A stretch of DNA of 40,330 bases, from IMG/VR virus record IMGVR_UViG_3300037504_000445, positions 1 through 40,330 of that record; one strand, written 5' to 3'. Below are positions 1-7,504 of this stretch, one piece after another; position 1 is the first letter of the stretch, and each line of letters opens with the position of its first letter. Source of the DNA: a virus. The translations under genes were made by a program, and so were the position numbers. The notes under the pieces were generated by a model. That model had not been told where the DNA came from. It saw only the letters and a program-made list of their open reading frames with translations, and made no database searches.

Positions 1-117
1 ATTTGCGATGGCCGGTACGACCCACCCAGGATCACGGTGATCTGCAAGCACTGCGGGAGGGAGATGGTCAGCACTACGGCCCCCGGCGGCACGAAGAAAG
101 GCGGCAACGATGAGTGA
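1..117 (+). CDS. Partial zinc-knuckle-like small protein (5' end outside window)
   Basis: An open frame runs from the first base of the window to a TGA at 115-117, so the N-terminus is missing. The visible 38 residues include a CKHCGREM stretch, a CxxC knuckle of the kind found in small zinc-binding proteins, and an upstream cysteine (ICDGRY) that could complete a metal site. The last codons overlap the ATG of the next gene at 110, which suggests translational coupling and supports this being real coding sequence. No function can be assigned. It could be the tail of a larger protein. Confidence 0.5.
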   Translation: MCDGRYDPPRITVICKHCGREMVSTTAPGGTKKGGNDE

Positions 118-319
118 GCGCGAGGACGAGATCGTGTATTTGTGCGCGTGCGACGTGTGGGACGAGCGGGCAGAGGGGGGTTACCACATCCCAGGATGCG
201 GCCAGAAAATCCTGGCCCTCAACGTCAGCCGTCTACGGAGGGATCAGGAGCGACATATGCCCGCCGATATGCGCGCGCATAACTGTGACGGAGAACCAAA
301 GGAGGCCGACGATGAGTGA
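110..319 (+). CDS. Small cysteine-containing protein of unknown function
   Basis: This frame encodes 69 residues starting MSERED. It contains YLCACDVW and HIPGCGQK, with four cysteines and several histidines, so a small metal-binding fold is possible but not shown. It starts inside the end of the preceding partial gene and its own stop overlaps the ATG at 312, giving a tightly packed run of three small genes ahead of the terminase. The start context (ACGATGAGTGAG) is repeated at the next gene. I do not recognise the family. Confidence 0.55.
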   Translation: MSEREDEIVYLCACDVWDERAEGGYHIPGCGQKILALNVSRLRRDQERHMPADMRAHNCDGEPKEADDE

Positions 320-731
320 GAAAAGCAGAGAGGAATTCCTGTCGCAGACGAAGTCGTATTTCGTGGAGAAGACGAACCGGGCGGCAATCCACAGCATACA
401 GAACAAGATAGCGCAGCTTGAGGTCACGATGAGGATTCTCGGCGACCAGATCGAGTGCCTCGAAGACAAGCTCGAAAAGGACGCGCCGCAACTGCCGCCG
501 CCCTACGAGGAGTTGTCTTGGCGTGAAAGCCGGGACTTCTGGATGCGCCAGGCCAAGGATCTCCAGGAGGAGTGCGACAAGCGGGCCGCACGAGAGAGGA
601 AGATCCTCGATGCCGGCTGGAAGATGTTCTACGACATCCAGAGCCTGTCGCTCATCAAAGACCCGGGGGTCAGGGCCGACGCGCTCAGGCAGATCCACGA
701 TCAGTACCGGAAGGACTTGTCTGAGAGATAG
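312..731 (+). CDS. Coiled-coil protein of unknown function, 139 aa
   Basis: The ATG at 312 overlaps the stop of the previous gene and is preceded by a purine-rich AAAGGAGG stretch at about 299-305, so this start is preferred over a longer upstream reading. The protein is charged and largely helical, with heptad-like stretches (residues about 25-60, LEVTMRILGDQIECLEDKLE) and a second helical half containing W/Y residues and many basic residues. Nothing in it points to a catalytic function. Its place just before the terminase could suit a packaging or head accessory protein, but that is only position. I do not recognise the family. Confidence 0.7.
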   Translation: MSEKSREEFLSQTKSYFVEKTNRAAIHSIQNKIAQLEVTMRILGDQIECLEDKLEKDAPQLPPPYEELSWRESRDFWMRQAKDLQEECDKRAARERKILDAGWKMFYDIQSLSLIKDPGVRADALRQIHDQYRKDLSER

Positions 732-767
732 CCCGGCATCGTATCTGCGGTTGGGCGGTTGCCGGGC
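731..767. terminator. Inverted repeat after the small-gene cluster
   Basis: GCCCGGCA (731-738) is the exact reverse complement of TGCCGGGC (760-767), with a 21-base loop. It begins at the last base of the preceding stop codon. There is no T-run afterwards, so this is at best a weak or factor-assisted terminator. Confidence 0.3.
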
Positions 768-773
768 GGGGCC

Positions 774-803
774 TTGACAATTCGGTCAGGGCCCCAAATT
801 CAT
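774..803 (+). promoter_or_regulatory. Possible promoter ahead of the terminase region
   Basis: A perfect TTGACA lies at 774-779, followed 18 bases later by ATTCAT (798-803), a poor match to TATAAT (three of six). It lies in the only sizeable gap before the packaging genes. The -35 is convincing and the -10 is not, so this is a candidate only. Confidence 0.25.
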
Positions 804-819
804 TCAAGGGGGTGCGACT

Positions 820-1125
820 GTGTTCTATGCTATTGCCGCCATTTCGTTCTTCGCCGTCTGCTGTGCCGTGGTCGCGCTGTTCGCCGTGATCGCGGCCGGA
901 AGGTCCGACCAGAGCCTGGACGAGTTGACGCGCCAGGGTCGCAGCGGTACATTCCGGCGCAGTTGCAGCGAACGAGGCGGAGAACATGCAGAACCAGACG
1001 GTCCGGAAGAACGTGGTGTGGGCGCCGCAGCCAGGGCCCCAGACCCTGTTCTGCCAGTGCCCAATCGACGAAGCCCTGTTCGGCGGAATGGCCGGCGGAG
1101 GGAAGACCGACGCTCTATGCGGTGA
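820..1125 (+). CDS. Possible small membrane protein overlapping the terminase start
   Basis: A GTG at 820 preceded by AAGGGGGTG opens a frame whose first 27 residues are a strong hydrophobic segment (FYAIAAISFFAVCCAVVALF) followed by charged residues, as in a single-pass membrane protein. The tail from about residue 56 lies out of frame inside the terminase gene and is rich in R, P and G, as expected from an overprinted frame. The hydrophobic start and the ribosome site argue for a real gene. The 140-base overlap argues for caution. A role in lysis or membrane association is possible but not shown. Confidence 0.4.
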   Translation: MFYAIAAISFFAVCCAVVALFAVIAAGRSDQSLDELTRQGRSGTFRRSCSERGGEHAEPDGPEERGVGAAARAPDPVLPVPNRRSPVRRNGRRREDRRSMR

Positions 1126-2413
1126 CGCCGTCAGCGGGATCGAAACCTACGGCAGCGCCTGGAGCGCGGTGATCTTCCGCCGCACGTACAAGCAGCTTGA
1201 GGAAATCGAGCGACGGATGATGGAGATGCTGGCCCCGGTCTACGGGGCCAGTTGCTATAAGAGGGGCAGGCACGTCTGGGAGATCCCGACGCGCAAGGGC
1301 GAGGCCGTCATCGCGCTTCGCTCGATGGAGCATCCGGAGGACGTGTACGACCACCAGGGCCATGAGTACACGTACTGCGCGTTCGACGAGTTGACGCAGT
1401 GGCCGACCCCCCACTGGATCGAGTACCTCTGGACCCGACTTCGTTCCGCGAAGGGCGTTCCGGTGTTCATGCGTGCAACCGCGAACCCCGGCGGCGTGGG
1501 CCACCATTGGGTGAAGGAGCGGTTCCGCATCGGCGAGAACCCCCCGCTCCAGCCCTTCAAGGTCAAAGTCGGCGGAGAGACGAAGCACCGGGTCTTCATT
1601 CCGTCCAGGCTCGAAGACAACAAGAAGCTCATGGAGAACGACCCCGGGTACGCCGCGCGCCTGGAGTCCATCGCCGACCCCGTTCTGCGTCGCGCCCTTC
1701 GTTACGGCGACTGGAACATCGTGGCCGGCGCCGCGTTCCCCGAGTTCAATCCCCACTACCATGTCGTTCCAACCAGAGAGGTGCCCCGGGGTGTCCCGAT
1801 CTGGCGCTCCATGGATTGGGGCTACACCAAGCCCTACTGTTGTCTCTGGGCCTACTCCGATCACGATGGCCGCATCGTGGTCTGCGGAGAGCTATACGGC
1901 CGCGGCCCGAGGGTCGGCCAGGGCTCCCGCGAGAGCGAGGAGGAGGTCGCCGAGAAGATCCTGCGCTACGAGCGCGACCGCGGGTGGCAGGTGGTCGAGG
2001 CTTTCCTGGACCCGCAGTGCTGGGCGGAGATCGGGGGCGGGCTGACCACCGCCGACAAGCTCGGCGGGCAGCGAATGGGGTGGCAGCCGTGGCCGAAGGG
2101 CCAGGATTCCCGCATCGCCCAGAAGCGGGAGGTTCACAGCCTTCTGCGAGTGGTCAACGGCCGCGCTACCATGGTGTTCATGGATTGTTGCGGGAATCTC
2201 ATCCGCACGCTGTCGGCGCTTCCGGCCGACGAAACGAACCCCGAGGACGTGGACACGAACGCCGAGGATCACGCCTACGACGCCCTCCGGGGACTTGCAG
2301 CCCGAAATACTACGGCCGAGAAGTACCTTGACGAATTGAATAATTCCGATCCACTCTTGTGGACACCGGGGCGCCTGGACGGCGGCGACGGTCCGTACTA
2401 CGGAGGCTGGTAA
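986..2413 (+). CDS. terL: Terminase large subunit (packaging ATPase-nuclease)
   Basis: This 475-residue protein is the motor that pumps DNA into the prohead and cuts the concatemer. The ATPase half has a Walker A motif GMAGGGKT (residues 34-41), a Walker B YTYCAFDE (128-135) and a coupling motif ATANPGG. The nuclease half begins near the SMDWGYTKPY segment with Asp277, continues with EAFLDPQCW, and ends with the acidic DHAYDAL motif (Asp428/Asp432), the usual layout of an RNase H-fold terminase nuclease. Length is normal. The ATG at 986 retains the adenine-binding-like N-terminus (WAPQPGPQTLF). Its stop overlaps the portal ATG (TAATG). Confidence 0.95.
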   Translation: MQNQTVRKNVVWAPQPGPQTLFCQCPIDEALFGGMAGGGKTDALCGDAVSGIETYGSAWSAVIFRRTYKQLEEIERRMMEMLAPVYGASCYKRGRHVWEIPTRKGEAVIALRSMEHPEDVYDHQGHEYTYCAFDELTQWPTPHWIEYLWTRLRSAKGVPVFMRATANPGGVGHHWVKERFRIGENPPLQPFKVKVGGETKHRVFIPSRLEDNKKLMENDPGYAARLESIADPVLRRALRYGDWNIVAGAAFPEFNPHYHVVPTREVPRGVPIWRSMDWGYTKPYCCLWAYSDHDGRIVVCGELYGRGPRVGQGSRESEEEVAEKILRYERDRGWQVVEAFLDPQCWAEIGGGLTTADKLGGQRMGWQPWPKGQDSRIAQKREVHSLLRVVNGRATMVFMDCCGNLIRTLSALPADETNPEDVDTNAEDHAYDALRGLAARNTTAEKYLDELNNSDPLLWTPGRLDGGDGPYYGGW

Positions 2414-4470
2414 TGATAATTCCGGGTATCGTCGAGAACGAAGTCGTCAGTTACGTGGTAGACCGCTACCAGGAACTGAAGGACGCGCGCGCCAGCAAGG
2501 AAGAAGTCTGGCTCCAGTGCCTCCAGGCGTACCTCTGCGACTTCCCGGAGGCGTGGAAGATCGCGGTTCGCGAACAGAATCGTTCTGGGCGGTTCTACGC
2601 CATCGCCTACGACGCCGTGAACACCGTTCACAGCCAGCTTGCGTCGATGATCTTCCCCCGCGCGCGGTGGCTGTACCCGCGGCCGGCCGTTCCGGGCCGG
2701 ATGCCGCACGATGACGAGGCGTCCGAGGAGGTGGGCCGCCTCATCGACATCCAGAAGCGACACGCGCGGTTCGAGAACACCCTGATGCGCGGCGTGCTCC
2801 AGCTTCTGATTCTGGGGAACTGCCCCTGGCAGGTCGGGTGGCGAATCGAGCACATGGTGAACTACCCGGCGTACTCCGAGGCCATGCGCAAGTGGGACGA
2901 GGAGAACACTGAGCGGTTCAACCGGTACCTTCAGCAGCGAGCGGAGTACGATGCTCTCGTGCGGGAGGCGGCTCGCCGAGGAGTCGAACCGCCTCCGCCT
3001 CCGCAGTTCGACATCCCCGAGCCGCCCCCGCGTCAAACCACGGTCGCTTCCGAGGGCCCGACGTTCGAGATTTGCGACACCTTCGACACCGTGCTCGACG
3101 CCGAGAGCCCCGACCCGCGACGCGCGCTTCGCATCCGCAAGTACATGGTCAGCCGCGAGACGCTTCGGCAGCTTGCCGAGCCCAAGGCGAACGGGTATCG
3201 GCTCTACGAGAACGTGGACGCCATCGAGGAAGTTGACAAGATCACCGAGACGGGTGAATCGCACTACGAACTGCGCCAGCGGGCGTTCAATCTCCAGCCG
3301 GTGTCCCGCCAAGGAGTCATGCTCAAGGAAGCACAGGGGACCATGGAGATTGAGAACGCCCTTGGCGACGGGCGGAACGTGTTCGTCAGCTACATCGCCA
3401 CGGTGGCGAACGACAAGACGCTCATTCGGTTCGAGCCCACCTACTTCTGGTCCGGCGAGCTTCCGCTTCAGTGGAGCACCTACATCGACCTGCCCGGTCA
3501 TGTCTACGGCTTGGGACTCATCGAGCCGTTCCTGGGTCTTCAGGACCTCATCAACGCCCGCGCCAACCAGATGATCGACGCGACGGCGTTCGCCATCAGC
3601 CCGGAGTACAAGTTCGTTCCGGACGGCTTGATCCAGAAGCACCTCAAGAGCGCCCCCGGCAAGGGGCACCCGATGCGCAGCATCGAGAACATGCAGGTGC
3701 TCGACAAGGACTTCCGCGGCATCCAGATCGCGATGAACGAGATCCAGCAGCTTGTTCAGGAATTCCGCGGAATGACGCGGTCGCTGAGCCCGCTTTCGTC
3801 TGGGGATGAGTCGGCCACGAAGACTGCGCTGGACGCGAACATCGTCGGAACGGACCTCGGCCAGCGTGCCTCGCATATCGAGGAGGACATGGTCGGCCGG
3901 GCCTTGAACCTCTGGATGCAGTTGAACGCGCAGTACCTCGACGAGGACCGAATGGCGCGAATGATCGAGGACGGCGACCTGGCGCTCTCGAAGCTGAGCC
4001 CGGAAAAGATCAGGCAGGGGTGGGTGATCGAGGCGACCGGATCGCGGCAGTTCGCCGACCGGGCCGAGCAGTACCAGAACCTCATGATGTGGGGGCAGAT
4101 GTTCCTGGGCAACCAGATCACGGCCCCGGCAGTGAAGATTTCCAACTTCATGCGCAAGGCGTATGAGCTTCTTGGTTTCGACGACACCGACGACATCATC
4201 CGAGGCGGCGAGGAGGCGATGCAGATCCTTGACAGGATGATGCAGTCCGGTTTAATCGGCGGAGGAATGGATGCAGGCCAACGACCTGAAGGAACTTCTG
4301 GCGCACCGGCGCAGACGCCGTCTCGAAGCGATGACGGAGCGCGATCCGGAGCTAGAGAAAATGGCTCTGAACTCGGTCGCGACAACCGAGGGCTTTCGCC
4401 TTCTGGTGGAGTGGTTGATCGAGGCCGTCGAGATGAATCCGGCGATCAGCAGACCGCCGGCGACGAATGA
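2413..4470 (+). CDS. Portal protein (head-tail connector)
   Basis: This 685-residue protein follows the terminase and precedes the scaffold and capsid genes, the standard place for the portal ring through which DNA enters and leaves the head. The ATG at 2413 overlaps the terminase stop and gives a start MIIPGIVENEV; a longer frame from 2359 lies inside the terminase and is rejected. Portal-like features include an N-terminal helical region with a tyrosine/arginine-rich start, an IEPFLGLQDLINARANQM helix and the segment SATKTALDANIVG near the clip and stem. It is longer than T7 gp8 (536 aa). Its last 66 residues are G/S/R/D-rich and overprinted by the next gene. Confidence 0.88.
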   Translation: MIIPGIVENEVVSYVVDRYQELKDARASKEEVWLQCLQAYLCDFPEAWKIAVREQNRSGRFYAIAYDAVNTVHSQLASMIFPRARWLYPRPAVPGRMPHDDEASEEVGRLIDIQKRHARFENTLMRGVLQLLILGNCPWQVGWRIEHMVNYPAYSEAMRKWDEENTERFNRYLQQRAEYDALVREAARRGVEPPPPPQFDIPEPPPRQTTVASEGPTFEICDTFDTVLDAESPDPRRALRIRKYMVSRETLRQLAEPKANGYRLYENVDAIEEVDKITETGESHYELRQRAFNLQPVSRQGVMLKEAQGTMEIENALGDGRNVFVSYIATVANDKTLIRFEPTYFWSGELPLQWSTYIDLPGHVYGLGLIEPFLGLQDLINARANQMIDATAFAISPEYKFVPDGLIQKHLKSAPGKGHPMRSIENMQVLDKDFRGIQIAMNEIQQLVQEFRGMTRSLSPLSSGDESATKTALDANIVGTDLGQRASHIEEDMVGRALNLWMQLNAQYLDEDRMARMIEDGDLALSKLSPEKIRQGWVIEATGSRQFADRAEQYQNLMMWGQMFLGNQITAPAVKISNFMRKAYELLGFDDTDDIIRGGEEAMQILDRMMQSGLIGGGMDAGQRPEGTSGAPAQTPSRSDDGARSGARENGSELGRDNRGLSPSGGVVDRGRRDESGDQQTAGDE

Positions 4471-4621
4471 CCCGAACTTCGCGCTGAAGTGCGCGTATCG
4501 CGAGGGCGCCAAGGATCTCCTTGAAAGCGTTCTCTCCTGGTTGGAAGAAAGGCTCCTGGACGAGCCGGAAGACAATTCGGTTGCCCGCCGGGGCGAAACG
4601 GAGGACCTGAGTCATGGGTAA
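4271..4621 (+). CDS. Bbp19-like small phage protein
   Basis: This 116-residue frame begins MQANDLKELLAH and carries a TEGFRLLVEWLIEAV segment followed by FALKCAYREGAKDLLESVL. The pattern (TEG, a hydrophobic helix, then xREGxxxLxxxLL) matches what I recall of the Bbp19-like family found between portal and capsid genes in podoviruses such as Bordetella phage BPP-1; that match is from memory. Its first 200 bases overlap the portal C-terminus in another frame, and its end overlaps the scaffold ATG by eight bases. The well-formed helical sequence suggests that here this frame is under stronger selection than the portal tail. Function is unknown. Confidence 0.72.
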   Translation: MQANDLKELLAHRRRRRLEAMTERDPELEKMALNSVATTEGFRLLVEWLIEAVEMNPAISRPPATNDPNFALKCAYREGAKDLLESVLSWLEERLLDEPEDNSVARRGETEDLSHG

Positions 4622-5390
4622 GAACGTTTTCGACGAGTTGGAAGCCATGTCCGGAATGGACAGCGGTGAAGCTCCCGAGGAGTCCGCCGAGCAGCAGGCC
4701 GGCCAGGCGCTGGCCCCCGAGGCCGAGCAGGGTCAGGGCGAGCAGCATCAAGGCGACGACACGCAGCGGCAGTTGCAGGAGGAGCGAGCCCGGCGACTGG
4801 AAGCAGAGAAGGCCCGCGATGACCTCATCCGCCAGGCCCTTGCCGGCATGAGCGGACAGCAGGGTCAGCAGGGGCAGCAGCAGGAAGCCGGTGGTTCCGA
4901 CAAGATGGCCGAGGTTCTGGAGAACCTCGACGAAGACGTGGCGCAGGCCGTGACTCAACTGGTTCAGTCCGAGAACAAGAAGTTCGTCGAACAGTTCATG
5001 CAGCAGTACGGCCCCGTTCTGGAGGGCGTGACGCGCGACCAAAGCATCAAGGAGATCGACCAGCGCGTCGAAGGGTTCTCCAACGAACTCATGGATGAGG
5101 TCGAGAAGGAGTACCAGGGGCTGTCGGACGCAGAGAAGCAGGAGTACGGGGCGTCCCGTGCCGGCATCGAGGCGCTCGCGCTTCGCGTGAAGCTCCGCAA
5201 GATGCAGGAGCAAGGGGCCCAGAAGCCCGGCGCTTCCGGTTCGCTTCCGAGCATGGCGCAGACGACACCGGGTTCTCGGCAGTTTTCGCAAGCTCGGGGT
5301 GGCGAGGATAGGGGCTTCGACCCCTGGAGCCAGTCCGACGAAGACTTCCAAGTGCTACTGGAGAAGATCCAGAACGGAGAAGTCCGGTAG
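4614..5390 (+). CDS. Capsid scaffolding protein
   Basis: This 258-residue protein lies directly before the major capsid gene and has the composition of a scaffold: very rich in E, Q, D and A, a glutamine-rich stretch (GQQGQQGQQQEAGG, about residues 81-94), long predicted helices and coiled coil in the middle, and a short C-terminal block (SQSDEDFQVLLEKIQNGEVR) that would suit the capsid-binding tail of such proteins. It would direct prohead assembly and then leave the head. The ATG at 4614 overlaps the end of the previous gene. No protease motif is visible. Confidence 0.85.
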   Translation: MGKNVFDELEAMSGMDSGEAPEESAEQQAGQALAPEAEQGQGEQHQGDDTQRQLQEERARRLEAEKARDDLIRQALAGMSGQQGQQGQQQEAGGSDKMAEVLENLDEDVAQAVTQLVQSENKKFVEQFMQQYGPVLEGVTRDQSIKEIDQRVEGFSNELMDEVEKEYQGLSDAEKQEYGASRAGIEALALRVKLRKMQEQGAQKPGASGSLPSMAQTTPGSRQFSQARGGEDRGFDPWSQSDEDFQVLLEKIQNGEVR

Positions 5391-5411
5391 CCTGACACCT
5401 GGAGGGCGACC

Positions 5412-6515
5412 ATGAGCACCCTGATGACCACCGGCTACTTGCAGACCACCGGTTCTGCGGTCAGCGGTGAGACGAACCTGCCCCGCGTAGCGCAGGGCGT
5501 CTACAACCGGAACCTCCTGGACCGGGCGACGCCGAAGCTGCACCACGCCCGGTTCGGGCAGATGAAGGACATGAAGCAGCGGAGCGGCGATCAGCTCGTG
5601 TTCCGCCGCTACGAGAAGCTGGCCCAGGCGACCACTCCGCTGGTCGAGGGCCAGACCCCTGTCGGCGCCACCCTGTCGAAGACCGACTACGTGGCGACGC
5701 TCAAGCAGTACGGCAACTTCGTTCCGATCTCCGATTGGGTGGACATGACCCACGTCGATCCCATTCTCACCGAGGCCAGTGGGATGCTCGGCGAGAACAT
5801 GGGCGAGACGATGGACTCGGTCTACCGAGAGATCCTCGTCGCCGGCACGACCTACTACGTCGTCACGGCGGACAACTCGGAGGCCACTCCGGCGCTGGGG
5901 ACCACTCGCGCCAACGCCGCCGGCGTCCTGTCCAAGGTCGCCATCGACGCGGTCCTGCGCGACCTTCGGGCCGCGGACGCCAAGCCGTTCACCCCGATGA
6001 TCCCCGGGTCGCAGCGCATCGGGACCTACCCGGTGGGCGAGGCGTACTGGTGCCTGATCCACACGGACCAGGAGCACGACCTGTTCTCGTCCCGAAGCGG
6101 GCTGGCCGGCACCGATGCGGGGACCAACACGGCGCTGCTGTTCACTCCCGTGGAGAAGTACGCCCAGGTCACCGGCATCCTGCCGGGGGAGATCGGGAAG
6201 TACCGGAACATCCGGTTCGTCACCAGCACGAACGCGAAGGTCTTCGCCGACGCCGCGACCGGCGGTGCCTCGGCCGCGACCTTCAAGAGCACCGGCGGCA
6301 GCCATCCCGACGTGTACGTATCGCTGTTCTTCGGTCGCGACGCCTACGGTGTCGTGAAGCTCGCTCGCGGTAGCGCGGGCGTGTTCGTCGAGGGCCCCGG
6401 TGGGCCGAGCGATCCACTGCGCCAGCGCCGGACCGTCGGATGGAAGTCGGCTGGCTGTGCGGTCATCCTGAACGATGACTGGATGGCCCGCGTCGAGTGC
6501 CTGTCCCTGGCCTAG
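5412..6515 (+). CDS. Major capsid protein, N4-gp56 type (HK97 fold)
   Basis: The 367-residue product shows the hallmarks of the N4-gp56 family: YNRNLLDRATPKLHHARFGQ near residue 31, a QLVFRRYEKL strand, TTPLVEGQTP, then LKQYGNFVPISDWVDM and DPILTEASGMLGE. These correspond to the N-arm, E-loop and spine helix region of an HK97-fold shell protein. The C-terminal part (DVYVSLFFGRDAYGVVKL) is also typical. It forms the icosahedral shell. A strong GGAGG (5402-5406) precedes the ATG. Its position after the scaffold gene fits. There is no sign of an N-terminal prodomain. Confidence 0.95.
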   Translation: MSTLMTTGYLQTTGSAVSGETNLPRVAQGVYNRNLLDRATPKLHHARFGQMKDMKQRSGDQLVFRRYEKLAQATTPLVEGQTPVGATLSKTDYVATLKQYGNFVPISDWVDMTHVDPILTEASGMLGENMGETMDSVYREILVAGTTYYVVTADNSEATPALGTTRANAAGVLSKVAIDAVLRDLRAADAKPFTPMIPGSQRIGTYPVGEAYWCLIHTDQEHDLFSSRSGLAGTDAGTNTALLFTPVEKYAQVTGILPGEIGKYRNIRFVTSTNAKVFADAATGGASAATFKSTGGSHPDVYVSLFFGRDAYGVVKLARGSAGVFVEGPGGPSDPLRQRRTVGWKSAGCAVILNDDWMARVECLSLA

Positions 6516-6575
6516 TGGCCGAGTCAGCCTCTTGAGCCCCATGGAGGGGGCCGGTGAGGCGGAAGGAGAAGAACA

Positions 6576-6950
6576 ATGTCGTACACCATCAAGCAGTACG
6601 GCCCGACCGGCCACGAGGCTGCTTTCGTTCTCGGGCAGATCGAGCCTGGGTTCTCCGGCGACCTGACCGTCGAGTTGGGCTTCGTGCCCTCGAAGGTCGT
6701 CATTTACTCTCAGGACGACGACACCAGCCAGGTTGTCGTGATGACCTGGCTGAACTACAGCGATTTCGCTGGGATGCGCTGCATGGGTACCGACGACGGG
6801 ACCAGTGACGCCGGCTTCACCTGGACCCCCGGCGGCACGGCGTTCATCACTGCCTTCGAGGGCGACCCCGACACCGGGGCCGGCTTCATTGTCGATTCCG
6901 GGGCCGGATTCGCCAGCGACGATCACATCTACTTCGAGGCTTGGCGCTAG
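6576..6950 (+). CDS. Putative head decoration or minor capsid protein
   Basis: This 124-residue protein is predicted to be almost entirely beta-strand, with alternating hydrophobic residues (DLTVELGFVPSKVVIYS; DDHIYFEAWR) and many Gly, Thr and Asp residues. It follows the capsid gene with its own strong AAGGAG site. A strong hairpin lies directly after its stop. Genes in this slot often encode capsid decoration proteins, which bind the outside of the shell. That assignment is from position and fold type only, since I do not recognise the sequence. Confidence 0.7.
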   Translation: MSYTIKQYGPTGHEAAFVLGQIEPGFSGDLTVELGFVPSKVVIYSQDDDTSQVVVMTWLNYSDFAGMRCMGTDDGTSDAGFTWTPGGTAFITAFEGDPDTGAGFIVDSGAGFASDDHIYFEAWR

Positions 6951-6959
6951 CGTCAAGGT

Positions 6960-6981
6960 GGGGCGGCCTTCGGGCCGCCCC
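6960..6981 (+). terminator. GC hairpin with TTCG loop after the head genes
   Basis: GGGGCGGCC (6960-6968) and GGCCGCCCC (6973-6981) form a perfect 9-bp stem closed by a TTCG tetraloop, an exceptionally stable RNA hairpin. It lies 9 bases after the stop of the preceding gene. There is no T-run after it, so it may act as a partial terminator, an RNA-processing or 3'-end stabilising element rather than a full intrinsic terminator. Confidence 0.6.
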
Positions 6982-7018
6982 GAACATCAACCGATGCGGC
7001 CCACGAGAGGCGAGACGA

Positions 7019-7495
7019 ATGTCTGACGAGAAGATGAAGATCGAGAAGCGCCCGAACGAGGCGGACCTGATCCGCGAGGCGGAGAAGGAAAAGATGGCGG
7101 AGAAGGAAGTCCCGGCGCCGGTTCATGGGAAGCCGCTGCCTGAGGGCTTCGTGAACCCCCCGGGGGGTCACCCCGGCCATCGGTGCGTCGAGCCCGGGAC
7201 GGGGCGCTACAACAAGACCTGGTTCTGCCTGAAGCTGCACGGCGGCGAGAACATGGCGCAGCGCCAGTCCTTCAACTGCGCCGGGCGGAAGTTCTCCGTT
7301 CGGGTCGGGCAGTGGGTGGACGTGCCGCCGGAGGTCATCGAGGTCCTGGCGACCTGCACGATCCAGACCCTGCGGGCCGAGGCGCAGAACCTGCCGGACC
7401 TCGTCGGAACGTCTGGCTCCGACCCGCTCGCCGCTGCTGTCGATGTCGTGGATGAGCGGCCGAGGTTCAGCTACACGGCGGTTCCTTCCGCCTGA
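7019..7495 (+). CDS. Structural-region protein of unknown function, 158 aa
   Basis: I chose the ATG at 7019 (MSDEKMKIEK) because a GAGAGG sequence precedes it and because an upstream in-frame extension would run through the hairpin at 6960-6981. The N-terminal 40 residues are highly charged (EAEKEKMAEKE), followed by a Gly/Pro/His section (NPPGGHPGHRC) and a more globular half with KTWFCLKLHG and FSVRVGQWVDVPPEVIEVL. The stretch from VGQWVDVP suggests a small beta domain. It lies between capsid and tail-adaptor genes and is probably a minor virion or head-completion protein. The family is not recognised. Confidence 0.7.
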   Translation: MSDEKMKIEKRPNEADLIREAEKEKMAEKEVPAPVHGKPLPEGFVNPPGGHPGHRCVEPGTGRYNKTWFCLKLHGGENMAQRQSFNCAGRKFSVRVGQWVDVPPEVIEVLATCTIQTLRAEAQNLPDLVGTSGSDPLAAAVDVVDERPRFSYTAVPSA

Positions 7496-7504
7496 TTGGG
7501 GGCG

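Noticed and set aside
2359-2412. N-terminal extension of the portal
   Set aside because: It lies wholly within the terminase gene and reads as Arg-rich; the ATG at 2413 overlaps the terminase stop as in neighbouring coupled genes.
2398-3876. Long minus-strand open frame (492 codons) opposite the portal gene
   Set aside because: It mirrors codon positions of the portal, is rich in Arg, Leu, Val, His as antisense GC-rich frames are, and has no ribosome site.
5355-6956. Minus-strand open frame of 533 codons opposite the capsid gene
   Set aside because: Antisense of clearly assigned capsid and decoration genes; composition of a shadow frame.
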